A DNA stretch of 57,561 nucleotides from Bacillota bacterium (GCA_023396045.1 JAEWXD010000018.1:1-57561), one strand, 5' to 3'; shown: positions 6,739 to 16,284, numbered from the stretch's first letter. Numbers and translations are program-made. The notes: generated by a model from the sequence alone, not told the origin.

Positions 6739-9573
6739 TTAGTGTTCTCCTTTATGTAATATTTTATATAAATATTGACCAGTATAGCTCTTGTCAATAT
6801 TTGCTACTTCTTCTGGGGTGCCGGTGGCGATAATTTGACCACCGCCGTCGCCACCTTCAGGTCCCATGTCTATAATATAGTCTGCTGTTTTAATTACATC
6901 TAAGTTGTGTTCAATAACAACCATACTATTGCCGGCGCTCACCAAGCGTTGCAATACAGAAATTAAACGTTTTACATCTGCAGAATGTAGGCCGGTGGTT
7001 GGTTCATCTAATACATATATGGTTTTTCCGGTTGGCTTTCTGCTTAATTCTGTAGCAAGTTTAATGCGTTGGGCTTCACCACCACTTAATGTAGGGGAAC
7101 TTTGCCCTAACTTTAAGTAGCCCAAGCCTACATCCATTAAAGTTGCCAGTTTGTTATAAATGCGAGGGTGGTTTTCAAAGAAAGTGCAAGCATCTTCAAT
7201 GGTCATATCTAAAATATCAAATATACTTTTGCCATTGTATTTTACTTCTAATGTTTCTCTGTTGTACTTTTTACCCTTACATACATCACATTTTACATAG
7301 ATATCACTTAAAAAGTGCATTTCTATTTTGGTAACACCATCGCCATTGCAGGCTTCACAACGACCGCCTTTTACGTTAAAAGAGAATCGCCCTTCTTTAT
7401 AGCCACGGGCTTTTGCATCGTTGGTACTGGCAAATAATTGGCGTATTAAGTCAAACACACCGGTATAGGTGGCAGGGTTACTCTTTGGGGTTCTGCCAAT
7501 AGGGCTTTGGTCTATTATGATAATTTTATCCAGCTGCTCTATGCCTTCCATGCTATCAAACTTGGCAGCCTTGTTTCTTGCATGGTTGAGTTGTTTACTT
7601 AAATGCTTGCATAACACTTCTTTAATGAGGCTGGATTTACCACTGCCGGAAACACCGGTAACACAACACATAAGCCCCAAAGGAATATTCGCATTGATTT
7701 TTTTTAGGTTGTTTTCTTGGGCACCTTTAATGCGTAAATAGCCTGTTGGCTTTCTTCGTTTCAAAGGTACTAAAATTTGTTCTCTACCACTTAAAAATGC
7801 GCCCGTAGGGGAATTGGGATTTTGTGCCAATTCTTCAGCAGTGCCACAGGCAATAACCTCGCCACCGTGTACACCGGCGGCAGGGCCAATGTCTATTATA
7901 TAGTCTGCTGCACGCATGGTATCTTCATCATGCTCAACAACAATGAGGGAATTGCCTAAGTCGCGCAAAGAAAACAAAGTTTTGATTAGTTTATCGTTAT
8001 CTCTTTGGTGCAAGCCGATGGAAGGTTCGTCTAATATATATACAATGCCGGTAAGCCTACTGCCAATCTGGGTGGCAAGGCGAATTCTTTGTGCCTCACC
8101 ACCACTGAGTGTAGCTGCAGCGCGTGCTAAGCTTAAATAGTTGAGGCCTACATTGTCTAAAAATGCAAGGCGAGAATCAATTTCTTTTAAGATTTGTTCG
8201 CCTATGGCTTGTTCACGTTCTGTAAATTGCACATTGTTTAAGAAGGCACGGCAGTCGCGAATATTCATTTCACAAAGCTCAATGATATTTATACCACCAA
8301 CCTTTACAGCCAAAGCTTCCGGCTTTAGCCTTTTACCATGGCAAGTGGGGCAGGGCTCTTCTGTAAAATACTCTTGATATTTTTCTTTTGCCCCGTCTGA
8401 TACGCTTTCGTTATACCTGCGTTGCAATAGAGGAATAATGCCCTCATAGCTGGTTTCGTAATATTTTATACCCAAAGGAGATTGGTAGGGAACTTTGATT
8501 TTTTCGTCCTTCATACCATAGAGCAAAACATCAATGATATTGTCATCTAAGTCCTGCAACGGTGTATCTAAGGAAAAATTGTATCGCTTGCTGATATACT
8601 CATAAAAAGTATAGGCAATGCTTCCGGGATCTTTAACGTTCCAACCATGTACATTTAAGCCGCCTTCCATAATGGAAAGGCTGGGGTCAGGCATTACGGT
8701 TTCTTTGCTTATGGTTTGTGTAAAACCTAAACCGCTGCAAGTAGGGCACGCACCATAGGGGGCATTGAACGAAAAAAACCTAGGGGATATTTCTTCTATG
8801 GCAATATTACAATCTGCGCAAGCAAAGTTTTGGGAGAATAAATGCTCACCTTTTTCAAATAGATCGGCAATAACAAGACCTTCACTTTGCTCACTGGCGG
8901 TTTCTATACTATCACTTAAACGGCGTAAACCTTTGGCGTCATTGTGAATTACCAAACGGTCTACCACAATTTCAATGCTGTGCTTTTGGGTTTTGTTCAG
9001 TTCTGGCACTTCTTCCAAATCATAAACTTCACCATCTACACGCACTCTGGCAAAACCGTTTTTTTTGGCTTTTTCTAATAGTTTACTATGTTGGCCTTTT
9101 TTACCACGCACTATGGGTGCTAAGATTTGGCACTTGGATTCTAAGCCCAACTGCAACAATTTGTCTATTATTTGGTCTATACTTTGTTTTGTAATTTCTT
9201 TGCCACAGTTAGGGCAGTGCGCATGCCCAACCCTTGCATATAGCAAACGCAAGTAATCGTAAATCTCGGTTACTGTACCCACGGTAGAACGAGGGTTTTT
9301 GCTTGTGGTTTTTTGGTCTATGGCAATGGCGGGGCTTAACCCCTCTATACTATCCACATCCGGTTTTTCTGCTTGGCCTAAAAATTGCCTTGCATAGGAG
9401 CTAAGGCTTTCTACATAGCGCCTTTGGCCTTCTGCATAAATGGTTTCAAAAGCTAAGGAGCTTTTGCCACTGCCACTTAAGCCGGTAATTACTACAAATT
9501 GATCTCTCGGAATATCAATATCTATATTTTTTAAATTGTTTTCTCGTGCACCACGCACTTTGATATATTTCAT
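6739..9573 (-). CDS. uvrA: UvrA, excinuclease ABC subunit A
   Basis: DNA-damage recognition ATPase of nucleotide excision repair, 944 residues, normal full length. It has two ABC modules: first Walker A GLSGSGKSS at residues 31-39 and signature LSGGEAQRIRLATQIG; second Walker A GVSGSGKSS and signature LSGGEAQRIKLATEL. CxxC zinc pairs (CPNC, CPTC, CEAC, CDVC) are intact. Its ATG shares one base with the prfB stop (TAATG), indicating translational coupling. uvrB and uvrC are not in the window. Confidence 0.98.
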   Translation of the reverse strand: MKYIKVRGARENNLKNIDIDIPRDQFVVITGLSGSGKSSLAFETIYAEGQRRYVESLSSYARQFLGQAEKPDVDSIEGLSPAIAIDQKTTSKNPRSTVGTVTEIYDYLRLLYARVGHAHCPNCGKEITKQSIDQIIDKLLQLGLESKCQILAPIVRGKKGQHSKLLEKAKKNGFARVRVDGEVYDLEEVPELNKTQKHSIEIVVDRLVIHNDAKGLRRLSDSIETASEQSEGLVIADLFEKGEHLFSQNFACADCNIAIEEISPRFFSFNAPYGACPTCSGLGFTQTISKETVMPDPSLSIMEGGLNVHGWNVKDPGSIAYTFYEYISKRYNFSLDTPLQDLDDNIIDVLLYGMKDEKIKVPYQSPLGIKYYETSYEGIIPLLQRRYNESVSDGAKEKYQEYFTEEPCPTCHGKRLKPEALAVKVGGINIIELCEMNIRDCRAFLNNVQFTEREQAIGEQILKEIDSRLAFLDNVGLNYLSLARAAATLSGGEAQRIRLATQIGSRLTGIVYILDEPSIGLHQRDNDKLIKTLFSLRDLGNSLIVVEHDEDTMRAADYIIDIGPAAGVHGGEVIACGTAEELAQNPNSPTGAFLSGREQILVPLKRRKPTGYLRIKGAQENNLKKINANIPLGLMCCVTGVSGSGKSSLIKEVLCKHLSKQLNHARNKAAKFDSMEGIEQLDKIIIIDQSPIGRTPKSNPATYTGVFDLIRQLFASTNDAKARGYKEGRFSFNVKGGRCEACNGDGVTKIEMHFLSDIYVKCDVCKGKKYNRETLEVKYNGKSIFDILDMTIEDACTFFENHPRIYNKLATLMDVGLGYLKLGQSSPTLSGGEAQRIKLATELSRKPTGKTIYVLDEPTTGLHSADVKRLISVLQRLVSAGNSMVVIEHNLDVIKTADYIIDMGPEGGDGGGQIIATGTPEEVANIDKSYTGQYLYKILHKGEH

Positions 9574-10667
9574 TATTGCATCCTTAAATAGGCATGGATA
9601 AAACCGTCTATTTTTCCATCCATTACATCGCTGATGTTGGCAGATTCATAGCCTGTACGGTGATCCTTCACCATGGTATAGGGTTGGAAAACATAGCTGC
9701 GAATTTGGCTGCCCCATTCTATTTTCTTCATTTCACCTTTAATTTCAGCCATTTTATCTTCTTTTTCACGCTCTTGTAATTCAATTAAACGGCTTTTGAG
9801 CATATTGATACAAACCTCACGGTTTTGAATTTGGCTACGCTCGTTTTGGCATTGCACTACAATACCGGTTGGAATATGCGTCATACGTACAGCAGATTCT
9901 GTTTTGTTTACGTGCTGGCCACCGGCACCACTGGCACGGTAGGTATCTATACGCACTTCTTCCATATTCAGTTGAAAGTCACTACTTTCTATCATTGGGC
10001 TTACATCCAAAGACGTAAAACTGGTGTGGCGCTTGGCATTGGTATCAAAGGGGCTGATGCGCACCAAACGGTGCACCCCTTTTTCACTGCGTAAAAATCC
10101 ATAAGCATTTTCACCTGTTACTTGAAATGTCACGCTTTTGATGCCGGCTTCATCGCCATCCAAATAATCCAATATTTTAAGTTGAAAACCAAAACGCTCG
10201 CAGTAACGGGTATACATACGGTACAGCATAGAGCACCAGTCTTGTGCTTCTGTGCCGCCAGCACCTGCATGTAAAGAGAGTATGGCGTTGTTGTTATCGT
10301 ATTCACCACGCAAAAGGGTTTCAAGCTCTAATTCTTCTATACGTTCGCTTAAGAGCTCTAATTCCTTGCCGCATTCCTCTGCAATATCCTCATCGTTTTC
10401 TTCGTTGAGCAAATGGAGCATGGCTTCTACATTCTCAATACCAGCATGTAATTCACTTACATGCTTGCATTTATTTTCTATGGCACTAATGCGCTTGTTT
10501 ACTACGGTAGAGCGATCAATATTATTCCAAAACGCAGGGCTGTTCATTTCGGCTTGCAGTTCAGCAAGTTCTTCTTGTAGATGCTCTAAATGTAGCGCTT
10601 TGCAAGCAAGTGCCATTTTATCTTTTAGTGTTTGTATATTTTGTAAGCTATTAGCAATATCTAACAT
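9573..10667 (-). CDS. prfB: Peptide chain release factor 2
   Basis: RF2 releases peptides at UGA and UAA codons. The protein has 364 residues, an N-terminal helical domain, then the release domain with the catalytic GGQ in SGAGGQHVNKTESAVR. The ORF is uninterrupted from its start: around codons 20-30 it reads through ALACKALHLEHL with no in-frame UGA and no CTT-TGA slippery site, so the classical autoregulatory +1 frameshift is absent. It starts immediately after the secA stop (TAAATG), a conserved Firmicute gene order. Confidence 0.97.
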   Translation of the reverse strand: MLDIANSLQNIQTLKDKMALACKALHLEHLQEELAELQAEMNSPAFWNNIDRSTVVNKRISAIENKCKHVSELHAGIENVEAMLHLLNEENDEDIAEECGKELELLSERIEELELETLLRGEYDNNNAILSLHAGAGGTEAQDWCSMLYRMYTRYCERFGFQLKILDYLDGDEAGIKSVTFQVTGENAYGFLRSEKGVHRLVRISPFDTNAKRHTSFTSLDVSPMIESSDFQLNMEEVRIDTYRASGAGGQHVNKTESAVRMTHIPTGIVVQCQNERSQIQNREVCINMLKSRLIELQEREKEDKMAEIKGEMKKIEWGSQIRSYVFQPYTMVKDHRTGYESANISDVMDGKIDGFIHAYLRMQ

Positions 10668-13424
10668 TTAGAACTTCTTTCCGCAGCAATGCTTATATTT
10701 TTTACCGCTACCACAGGGGCAAAGTTGGTTCATGCCCGTTTGCCCAGAGGCAAGTTTTGCGCCTGCAGGGCTATTTTGTACAGTGTCTGCCTTTTTGGTT
10801 TGTATATTTAGGGGGCGTGCATCTTCACGCTTGGGCTGTACAAACTTGGCTTGGTACATGCGCTTTACAGTGTCTTCACGAATGAGGCGCACCATTTCGT
10901 CAAACATATCGTAGCTTTCAAGGCGGTACTCTGTAATAGGGTCGTGTTGGGCATAGGCGCGTAGGCTGATACCTTCACGCAATTGATCCATTGCATCAAT
11001 ATGATCCATCCAGCGGTTGTTTACAGCATTAAGAATAATAATACGCTCTGCTTCTCTGATATCCACTTGGTGTGTAGCAAACAATGCTTCTCGTTCTTTG
11101 TAGAGTGTGTTTGCTTCTTGCAACAGCCAATTTTTCAGGTCATCTAATTCCCAAGTTTCCATTTCAGCTTTTTTGGCTTCAATAGTGCCGGGAAGTATGC
11201 AAAGGTGTTCTACATATTCTGCAAGGCTGGCAAGGTCCCAATCATATACTTCGCCGGAGCAGGTTCTATCACATGTTTCGTCAATCAGTGCCTTAATCAT
11301 ACCCATTACGGTTTCACGCATATCATCGCCATGCAATACTTGTTGGCGTTGTTTGTAAATTAAGGAACGTTGTTGGTTCATAACATCGTCAAACTGCAAC
11401 ACACTCTTTCTGGCTTGGAAGTGCCTGCTTTCAATGTTGCGCTGGGCACTTTCAATTTGTTTGGTTAATACGCCTGCTGTTAACGGTTCATCATCTGCAA
11501 GGCCTACTTTATCAACAATTACTTTAATTCTATCGCTACCAAATAGGCGCATTAAGTCATCCTCTAAGCTAAGGAAGAACTGTGTGCTGCCCGGGTCGCC
11601 TTGTCTACCGGCACGGCCGCGCAACTGGTTATCTATACGGCGGCTTTCATGCTTCTCTGTACCGATAATGTGTAAACCGCCTAAGGCCATTACCTTTTCA
11701 TGTTCTTTATCGGTTTCTTGTTTAAAGTTACTGAACAGCTCTTTATATACTTTTCTTGCTTCCAACACATTTTCTGCTACATGTTCGTTATGGCCGGTGG
11801 CTTCTTCTATCACTTCTTCGGCAAAGCCCTGCTTTTGCATTTCTTTGCGTGCAAGGAAGTCGGGGTTACCGCCCAATAAAATATCTGTACCACGGCCAGC
11901 CATGTTGGTTGCAATGGTTACTGCACCAATGTGACCAGCTTGCGCTACAATCAAAGCTTCTCTTTCATGGTGTTTTGCATTTAAAACTTCATGTGCAACC
12001 CCGCGACGTTTGAGCAATTCACTCAACATTTCACTGGTTTCTACATTTACGGTACCTACCAATACAGGTTGGCCGGTGGCATGGTGTTCTACAATACTCT
12101 CTATAACATTTAAAAATTTTGCTTTTTTATTTTTATATATAACATCGTTTAAGTCTTTGCGTATACTGGTTTTGTTGGTAGGAATAACCACAACATCTAA
12201 ATTATAAATGTTTTGAAATTCATCTTCTTCAGTTTTAGCAGTACCGGTCATACCACTTAGTTTTTCGTATAATCTAAAGTAATTTTGGAAGGTAATGGTG
12301 GCAAGGGTTTTGCTTTCACGGGCAACCTTAACTCTTTCTTTTGCTTCAATGGCTTGGTGCAAGCCGTCGCTATAACGTCTACCAACCATTAAACGGCCGG
12401 TAAATTCATCTACAATAATAACTTCGCCGTTTTTTACAACATAATCTACATCGCGTTTCATCATTACATTGGCTTTGAGTGCCTGTAAAATGTGATGGTT
12501 GAGCGTTGTGTTTTCTAAATCGTTCAGGTTGGACACACCAAAGTGTTTTTCAGCCTTGTGCACACCTTGTTCGGTAAGGGTAATGGATTTTTGCTTTTCG
12601 TCTACTACAAAGTCGCCATCTGGAGCAGGGCGATCTTCTAAGTTGAAACGGCTACTGGTTTCTTGGGTTGGGTCGTAAGTAGAACGTGTTAATCGTACTA
12701 CAAAAGCATCCGCCTTTGCATATAAGTCAGAAGATTTTTCAGCAGCACCACTAATGATCAAAGGGGTTCTGGCTTCGTCTATTAAAATGGAATCCACTTC
12801 GTCTACAATGGCAAAATGGTGATCTCTCTGCACCATTTCTTGTGCAGACATCAACATATTATCTCTTAAATAGTCAAAACCAAACTCATTGTTTGTGCCA
12901 TAGGTAATATCACAATGGTATGCATATCGGCGTTGTTCATTGTTTAATTCATTGGTAATGCAACCAACACTTAAACCTAAGAAACGGTATACTTTACCCA
13001 TCCACTCACTATCGCGTTTGGCTAAGTAGTCGTTTACGGTAACTACGTGTACACCTTTGCCGCTGAGTGCATTTAAATAGGCGGGCATAGTGGCAACCAA
13101 GGTTTTACCTTCACCTGTGCGCATTTCTGCAATTCTACCTTGATGCAAAGCAATACCACCAATAATTTGCACAGGGTAAGGGCGCATACCAATGGCTCTC
13201 CAGGCAGCTTCACGTGCAACAGCAAAAGCATCAGGTAAAATCTGATCTTTAGTTTCACCTTTTTGTAAACGCTCTTTTAATATTGTGGTTTGGGATGTTA
13301 ATTCTACATCACTTAAATTTTTATATGTATCTTCCAAGGCAAGCACTTGGTTTGCAATTTTCTGTAGTTTTGCTACTTCTGCATCATTGCTGATACCAAG
13401 CATTCTTTTAATTAAATTGAACAT
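10668..13424 (-). CDS. secA: SecA preprotein translocase ATPase
   Basis: Motor that drives secretory proteins through SecYEG. 918 residues with Walker A MRTGEGKT near residue 103, DEAD-type VDEVDSILIDEARTP, helicase motif AGRGTDILLGG, and RGRAGRQGDPG. The C-terminus has the zinc-binding SEC-C tail CPCGSGKKYKHCCGKKF, which contacts SecB or the ribosome in other bacteria. Start ATG follows AAAGGAG. First gene of the secA-prfB-uvrA-peptidase operon, with its own consensus-like promoter. Confidence 0.98.
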   Translation of the reverse strand: MFNLIKRMLGISNDAEVAKLQKIANQVLALEDTYKNLSDVELTSQTTILKERLQKGETKDQILPDAFAVAREAAWRAIGMRPYPVQIIGGIALHQGRIAEMRTGEGKTLVATMPAYLNALSGKGVHVVTVNDYLAKRDSEWMGKVYRFLGLSVGCITNELNNEQRRYAYHCDITYGTNNEFGFDYLRDNMLMSAQEMVQRDHHFAIVDEVDSILIDEARTPLIISGAAEKSSDLYAKADAFVVRLTRSTYDPTQETSSRFNLEDRPAPDGDFVVDEKQKSITLTEQGVHKAEKHFGVSNLNDLENTTLNHHILQALKANVMMKRDVDYVVKNGEVIIVDEFTGRLMVGRRYSDGLHQAIEAKERVKVARESKTLATITFQNYFRLYEKLSGMTGTAKTEEDEFQNIYNLDVVVIPTNKTSIRKDLNDVIYKNKKAKFLNVIESIVEHHATGQPVLVGTVNVETSEMLSELLKRRGVAHEVLNAKHHEREALIVAQAGHIGAVTIATNMAGRGTDILLGGNPDFLARKEMQKQGFAEEVIEEATGHNEHVAENVLEARKVYKELFSNFKQETDKEHEKVMALGGLHIIGTEKHESRRIDNQLRGRAGRQGDPGSTQFFLSLEDDLMRLFGSDRIKVIVDKVGLADDEPLTAGVLTKQIESAQRNIESRHFQARKSVLQFDDVMNQQRSLIYKQRQQVLHGDDMRETVMGMIKALIDETCDRTCSGEVYDWDLASLAEYVEHLCILPGTIEAKKAEMETWELDDLKNWLLQEANTLYKEREALFATHQVDIREAERIIILNAVNNRWMDHIDAMDQLREGISLRAYAQHDPITEYRLESYDMFDEMVRLIREDTVKRMYQAKFVQPKREDARPLNIQTKKADTVQNSPAGAKLASGQTGMNQLCPCGSGKKYKHCCGKKF

Positions 13425-13459
13425 TCTATTCTCCTTTATTGTTAGGATTTAACTAGAAC

Positions 13460-13488
13460 AGTATAGCATTTTTAGTGTTTTTTATCAA
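13460..13488 (-). promoter_or_regulatory. Sigma-A promoter of the secA operon
   Basis: On the minus strand TTGATA (13488-13483) and TATACT (13465-13460) are separated by 17 bp, about 36 nt upstream of the secA start. Confidence 0.75.
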
Positions 13489-13555
13489 TTATAGTGTTGT
13501 AAACAGCGTAAAAACGGTGCTGTTAATGGAAGATTTTTTCAGCAAAATGAAAAAT

Positions 13556-13583
13556 AAAATGCCATGTATACACATGGCATTTT
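13556..13583 (-). terminator. Terminator of metNIQ
   Basis: A 12-bp perfect stem (AAAATGCCATGT with ACATGGCATTTT) and a 4-nt loop, followed on the minus strand by a T-rich run, immediately downstream of metQ. Confidence 0.85.
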
Positions 13584-13586
13584 GTG

Positions 13587-14402
13587 CTAAAAGCTTGGTT
13601 TTACGGCACCCGCAAATTCCACTTCGTTTTGAATATATTCTTTTACTTTTTCGGTTTGTAATACGCTTTGTAAATCTTTTACCCATTGGGCATCTTTATC
13701 TTCTGCACGAACAGCAACAATGTTGGTGTAAATTTTACCTGCATCACTATCTGCTGCTTCTGCTGCCAAAGCTTCTGCAGCACTTGCAAAGCCTGCTGCA
13801 ATAGCATAGTTACCGTTAATTACACCAAAGTCGGCATCGGCGATGGCGCTTGGCAATAGGTCGGCTGCAACTTCTGTAATTTTTAAGTTGTGTTTGTTTT
13901 CTACTATATTGTCAATGCTTGCACCGTTTTCAAATGCGTTTTCCGGTAAGGTAATCCAGCCAACTTGTTGTAATAAAAGCAATGCACGGGTTTGGTTGGA
14001 TGGGTCGTTGGGTATTACAATTTCACTACCCTCTTTTACTTCTTCCAAGCTCTTTACTTTACCGGGGAACAAACCAAGTGGTTCATAGTGTACACCAAAG
14101 ACTGCCACCAATTGTTTGTCTGCAGGTGCTTCGTTATTGTAGCTGGAAGTTAAAAAAGGTTGGTGTTGGAAATAGTTTGCGTCTGTATCTCTTTCTGCAG
14201 TAGCAGGGTTAAATACAAAATAATCACTGCCTACTTGAATATCCAAGCTATAACCTAAGGCTTCAAAGTCTTCTTTGATAAATTCCAAAATCAAAGCGTG
14301 GGGTAGAGGGGTAGCACCTATGGTGATTTTTTGCTGTGCCAATGCACTCACGCAGGTGAGGGATAAAATGGCGATAAGCGCCAATGCGGTCAATTTTTTC
14401 AT
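13587..14402 (-). CDS. metQ: MetQ, methionine ABC transporter substrate-binding protein
   Basis: Extracytoplasmic NlpA/MetQ-family binding protein of 271 residues. After a signal peptide ending VSALA (about residue 22) it has the family motifs ITIGATPLPHA, NYFQHQPFL, YEPLGLFPGK, IPNDPSNQTRALLLLQ and FGVINGNYAI. The signal peptide has a Cys (SLTC) but not a proper lipobox, and an A-x-A signal peptidase I site is more convincing. A soluble, non-lipidated MetQ would be odd for a monoderm Firmicute. Last gene of the metNIQ operon; a small hairpin separates it from metI. Confidence 0.93.
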   Translation of the reverse strand: MKKLTALALIAILSLTCVSALAQQKITIGATPLPHALILEFIKEDFEALGYSLDIQVGSDYFVFNPATAERDTDANYFQHQPFLTSSYNNEAPADKQLVAVFGVHYEPLGLFPGKVKSLEEVKEGSEIVIPNDPSNQTRALLLLQQVGWITLPENAFENGASIDNIVENKHNLKITEVAADLLPSAIADADFGVINGNYAIAAGFASAAEALAAEAADSDAGKIYTNIVAVRAEDKDAQWVKDLQSVLQTEKVKEYIQNEVEFAGAVKPSF

Positions 14403-14429
14403 GGTAATTTTCTCCTTTTTTTGTATTCA

Positions 14430-14444
14430 AAAGCCAATGGCTTT
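14430..14444 (-). repeat. Short hairpin in the metI-metQ spacer
   Basis: A 6-bp stem AAAGCC/GGCTTT with a 3-nt loop lies in the 52-nt gap between metI and metQ. It is too weak and too far from a T-run to be a certain terminator; it could be a processing or stabilising element that adjusts binding-protein dose. Confidence 0.4.
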
Positions 14445-14454
14445 AGAAGTGAAA

Positions 14455-15120
14455 TTATTTTTGCCTATGGTCTATTAGGCGGGTGATTTTGGTGCCAAGT
14501 ACGGTTAGTAGTTGTACCATTACTACAAGCATAATGCTGGCAGCATACATAATGTCATACTTACGTTGGCTTACACCTTTTACAATAGCAACGGAGCCAA
14601 GACCACCGCCACCAACGGTGCTTGCCATAGCTGTATAGCCAAGTATGGTAGTTATGGCAATGGTCGCCCCTGTAAGCAGGGAAGGAAGTGCTTCCGGTAA
14701 CATTACTTTGAATATGATTTGCCACAATGTACTGCCCATGCTTTGGGCGGCCTCTATAATGCCACCGTCTATTTCTTCTAAGGAACTTTCTATTAAACGC
14801 GTTACAAAGGGGAATGCGCTGATAAAAAGTGGAAATATAACAGACTCTGCTGTACCTGTGCCCTTACCAGTAATAAAACGAGTAATAGGTATTAACATTA
14901 CCATTAGAATAATAAATGGTATGGATCTTAAAAAATTAATTACAGCACCAAGCACGGTGTTTAGCACAGGCATGGGCTTAATTCCATTTTTGCGAGATAT
15001 TACAAGCAATACGCCCAGTGGTACAGCCACAATATATGCAAGTACTGTTGCAACAAGTGTCATATATAAGGTTTCTAAAGTGCCTTGCCATAGCAATGGC
15101 CACATTTTATCCAAACTCAT
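14455..15120 (-). CDS. metI: MetI, methionine ABC transporter permease
   Basis: Inner-membrane permease of 221 residues with five hydrophobic segments and the EAA loop EAAQSMGSTLWQIIFKVMLPEALP that contacts MetN. Typical MetI features include the NFLRSIPFIILMV segment and TVGGGGLG near the end. Its start overlaps the metN stop by one base (TAATG), so translation is coupled. Confidence 0.96.
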   Translation of the reverse strand: MSLDKMWPLLWQGTLETLYMTLVATVLAYIVAVPLGVLLVISRKNGIKPMPVLNTVLGAVINFLRSIPFIILMVMLIPITRFITGKGTGTAESVIFPLFISAFPFVTRLIESSLEEIDGGIIEAAQSMGSTLWQIIFKVMLPEALPSLLTGATIAITTILGYTAMASTVGGGGLGSVAIVKGVSQRKYDIMYAASIMLVVMVQLLTVLGTKITRLIDHRQK

Positions 15121-16130
15121 TATGGTTGTACCTCCTCTACATGGATATGCAATGTTTCAAAATATTCAATCAACTGTTTGTACACAAGCAAATCCTTTGG
15201 TTTATCAAACAGCAATTGCCCATATACTTTTTTATTGAGGCGTTTTACATCTGCTGCTAAAATGTTAATATCTATACCAATTTCACGCGATACTTTGGAT
15301 ATAATTGGCTCATTAGTGCTTTTCTCGCCGTCAAATACAATGCGCAGATAAGGTTCATCGGTAGGGTGAATGGTTTGTTCATCACTTACAATACCAAACA
15401 AGCGTCTACCTGCTTTGCTCTTGGTGTTTACAAACACGCTATCTACATTGCCGTGTTCTACAAGGCTACCGTTATCAAGTATTGCAACTTTATTGCATAT
15501 TTGGCGAATGACAGCCATCTCATGTGTAATAATAATAATCGTAATGCCCAAGCGTTCATTGATATCCCTTAACAATTCCAGTATGGATTGTGTTGTCATG
15601 GGGTCTAAGGCACTGGTAGCTTCATCACAAAGCAACACTTCAGGATCACAAGCCAAGGCTCTTGCAATGGCTACTCTTTGTTTTTGCCCGCCGGAAAGTT
15701 GGGCAGGGTATACATTGGCTTTGCTTTCTAAACCAACTATTTTTAACAATTCCTGTACGCGTTGATTGGCTTTGTCTTTGGGTATACCTGCAAGCTCTAA
15801 TGGGTAGCGTACATTGGCGGCTACAGTACGTTGCATCAGTAAATTAAAGGATTGAAATATCATAGCCATCTTTTTGCGTGTTTTGGACAGCTGCACCGGG
15901 TTCATGCTTAAAATATTTTTGCCTTTATAAAATATTTCTCCATCGGTAGGGGTATCCAATCTGTTGATACAACGAATCAATGTGCTTTTGCCTGCGCCGC
16001 TCATACCAATAATGCCAAAAATATCGCCTTTGTGTATTTCTAAGTTGATATGCTGTAAAGCTTGCACTGTACCACCTGGAATTTGGTAAGCTTTGCTTAC
16101 ATTTTGAATTTTAATTTGCACTTCTGCCAT
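15120..16130 (-). CDS. metN: MetN, methionine ABC transporter ATPase with NIL domain
   Basis: Cytoplasmic ATPase of the methionine importer, 336 residues. Walker A GMSGAGKST, Q-loop FQSFNLL, signature LSGGQKQRVAIARALA, Walker B VLLCDEATSALD and the switch His (IITHEMAV) are intact. The C-terminal about 80 residues form the ACT-like NIL domain that in E. coli MetN binds methionine and inhibits uptake. Start at 16130 (MAEVQ) has AAGGAG 7 nt upstream. A longer in-frame TTG start at 16208 was rejected because it would run through the leader terminator. Expression is probably controlled by the leader peptide and terminator just upstream. Confidence 0.96.
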   Translation of the reverse strand: MAEVQIKIQNVSKAYQIPGGTVQALQHINLEIHKGDIFGIIGMSGAGKSTLIRCINRLDTPTDGEIFYKGKNILSMNPVQLSKTRKKMAMIFQSFNLLMQRTVAANVRYPLELAGIPKDKANQRVQELLKIVGLESKANVYPAQLSGGQKQRVAIARALACDPEVLLCDEATSALDPMTTQSILELLRDINERLGITIIIITHEMAVIRQICNKVAILDNGSLVEHGNVDSVFVNTKSKAGRRLFGIVSDEQTIHPTDEPYLRIVFDGEKSTNEPIISKVSREIGIDINILAADVKRLNKKVYGQLLFDKPKDLLVYKQLIEYFETLHIHVEEVQP

Positions 16131-16152
16131 GGGTATCTCCTTAGTATAATAA

Positions 16153-16187
16153 AAAGCCTGCTTGCATACAGTTTGCAAGCAGGCTTT
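16153..16187 (-). terminator. Attenuator terminator between met leader peptide and metN
   Basis: A perfect 14-bp stem (AAAGCCTGCTTGCA with TGCAAGCAGGCTTT), 7-nt loop, then TTATTATA on the minus strand. It lies 13 nt after the leader peptide stop and 22 nt before the metN start. There is no upstream gene on this strand other than the 27-codon leader ORF, so it can only serve premature termination of the metNIQ transcript. Confidence 0.88.
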
Positions 16188-16208
16188 GAATACGAATTGC
16201 TTATTCAA
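16186..16208 (-). repeat. Second hairpin spanning the leader peptide stop codon
   Basis: On the minus strand TTGAATA (within the last codons and stop of the leader ORF) pairs with TATTCAA, a 7-bp stem with a 9-nt loop. Its 3' arm shares two bases with the terminator stem, so the two structures partly compete. A ribosome at the stop codon would melt it. Confidence 0.5.
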
Positions 16209-16284
16209 TGCAAGACAAACAGTACGCAGAAGAACTTGCGCACATCAACATCATCATTGCATTTTTGTTAGCTTGTTTCTGCAT
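16201..16284 (-). CDS. Methionine-rich leader peptide of metNIQ (27 aa)
   Basis: Short ORF with an excellent ribosome site (AAAGGAG, 9 nt before ATG). The peptide begins MQKQANKNA, then has Met at 10, 11, 12 and 14 (MMMLM), then CASSSAYCLSCIE with Cys at 15, 22 and 25: five Met and three Cys in 27 residues. It lies between a consensus promoter and an intrinsic terminator ahead of metNIQ. This is the layout of trp, his or leu leader peptides, with the codon run matching the operon's substrate. Proposed role: ribosome stalling at Met codons when Met-tRNA is scarce prevents termination. Coding is supported by ribosome site, composition and position; no homologue was recognised. Alternative: a real small Cys-rich protein. 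Confidence 0.75.
   Translation of the reverse strand: MQKQANKNAMMMLMCASSSAYCLSCIE

Noticed and set aside
11434..11934. 166-codon plus-strand ORF
   Set aside because: Antisense shadow of secA.
14645..15238. 197-codon plus-strand ORF
   Set aside because: Antisense to metI and the metN end; no family resemblance or ribosome site.
15120..16208. Longer metN starting at TTG 16208
   Set aside because: It would translate through the terminator hairpin; ATG at 16130 has AAGGAG at proper spacing and fits the family N-terminus.
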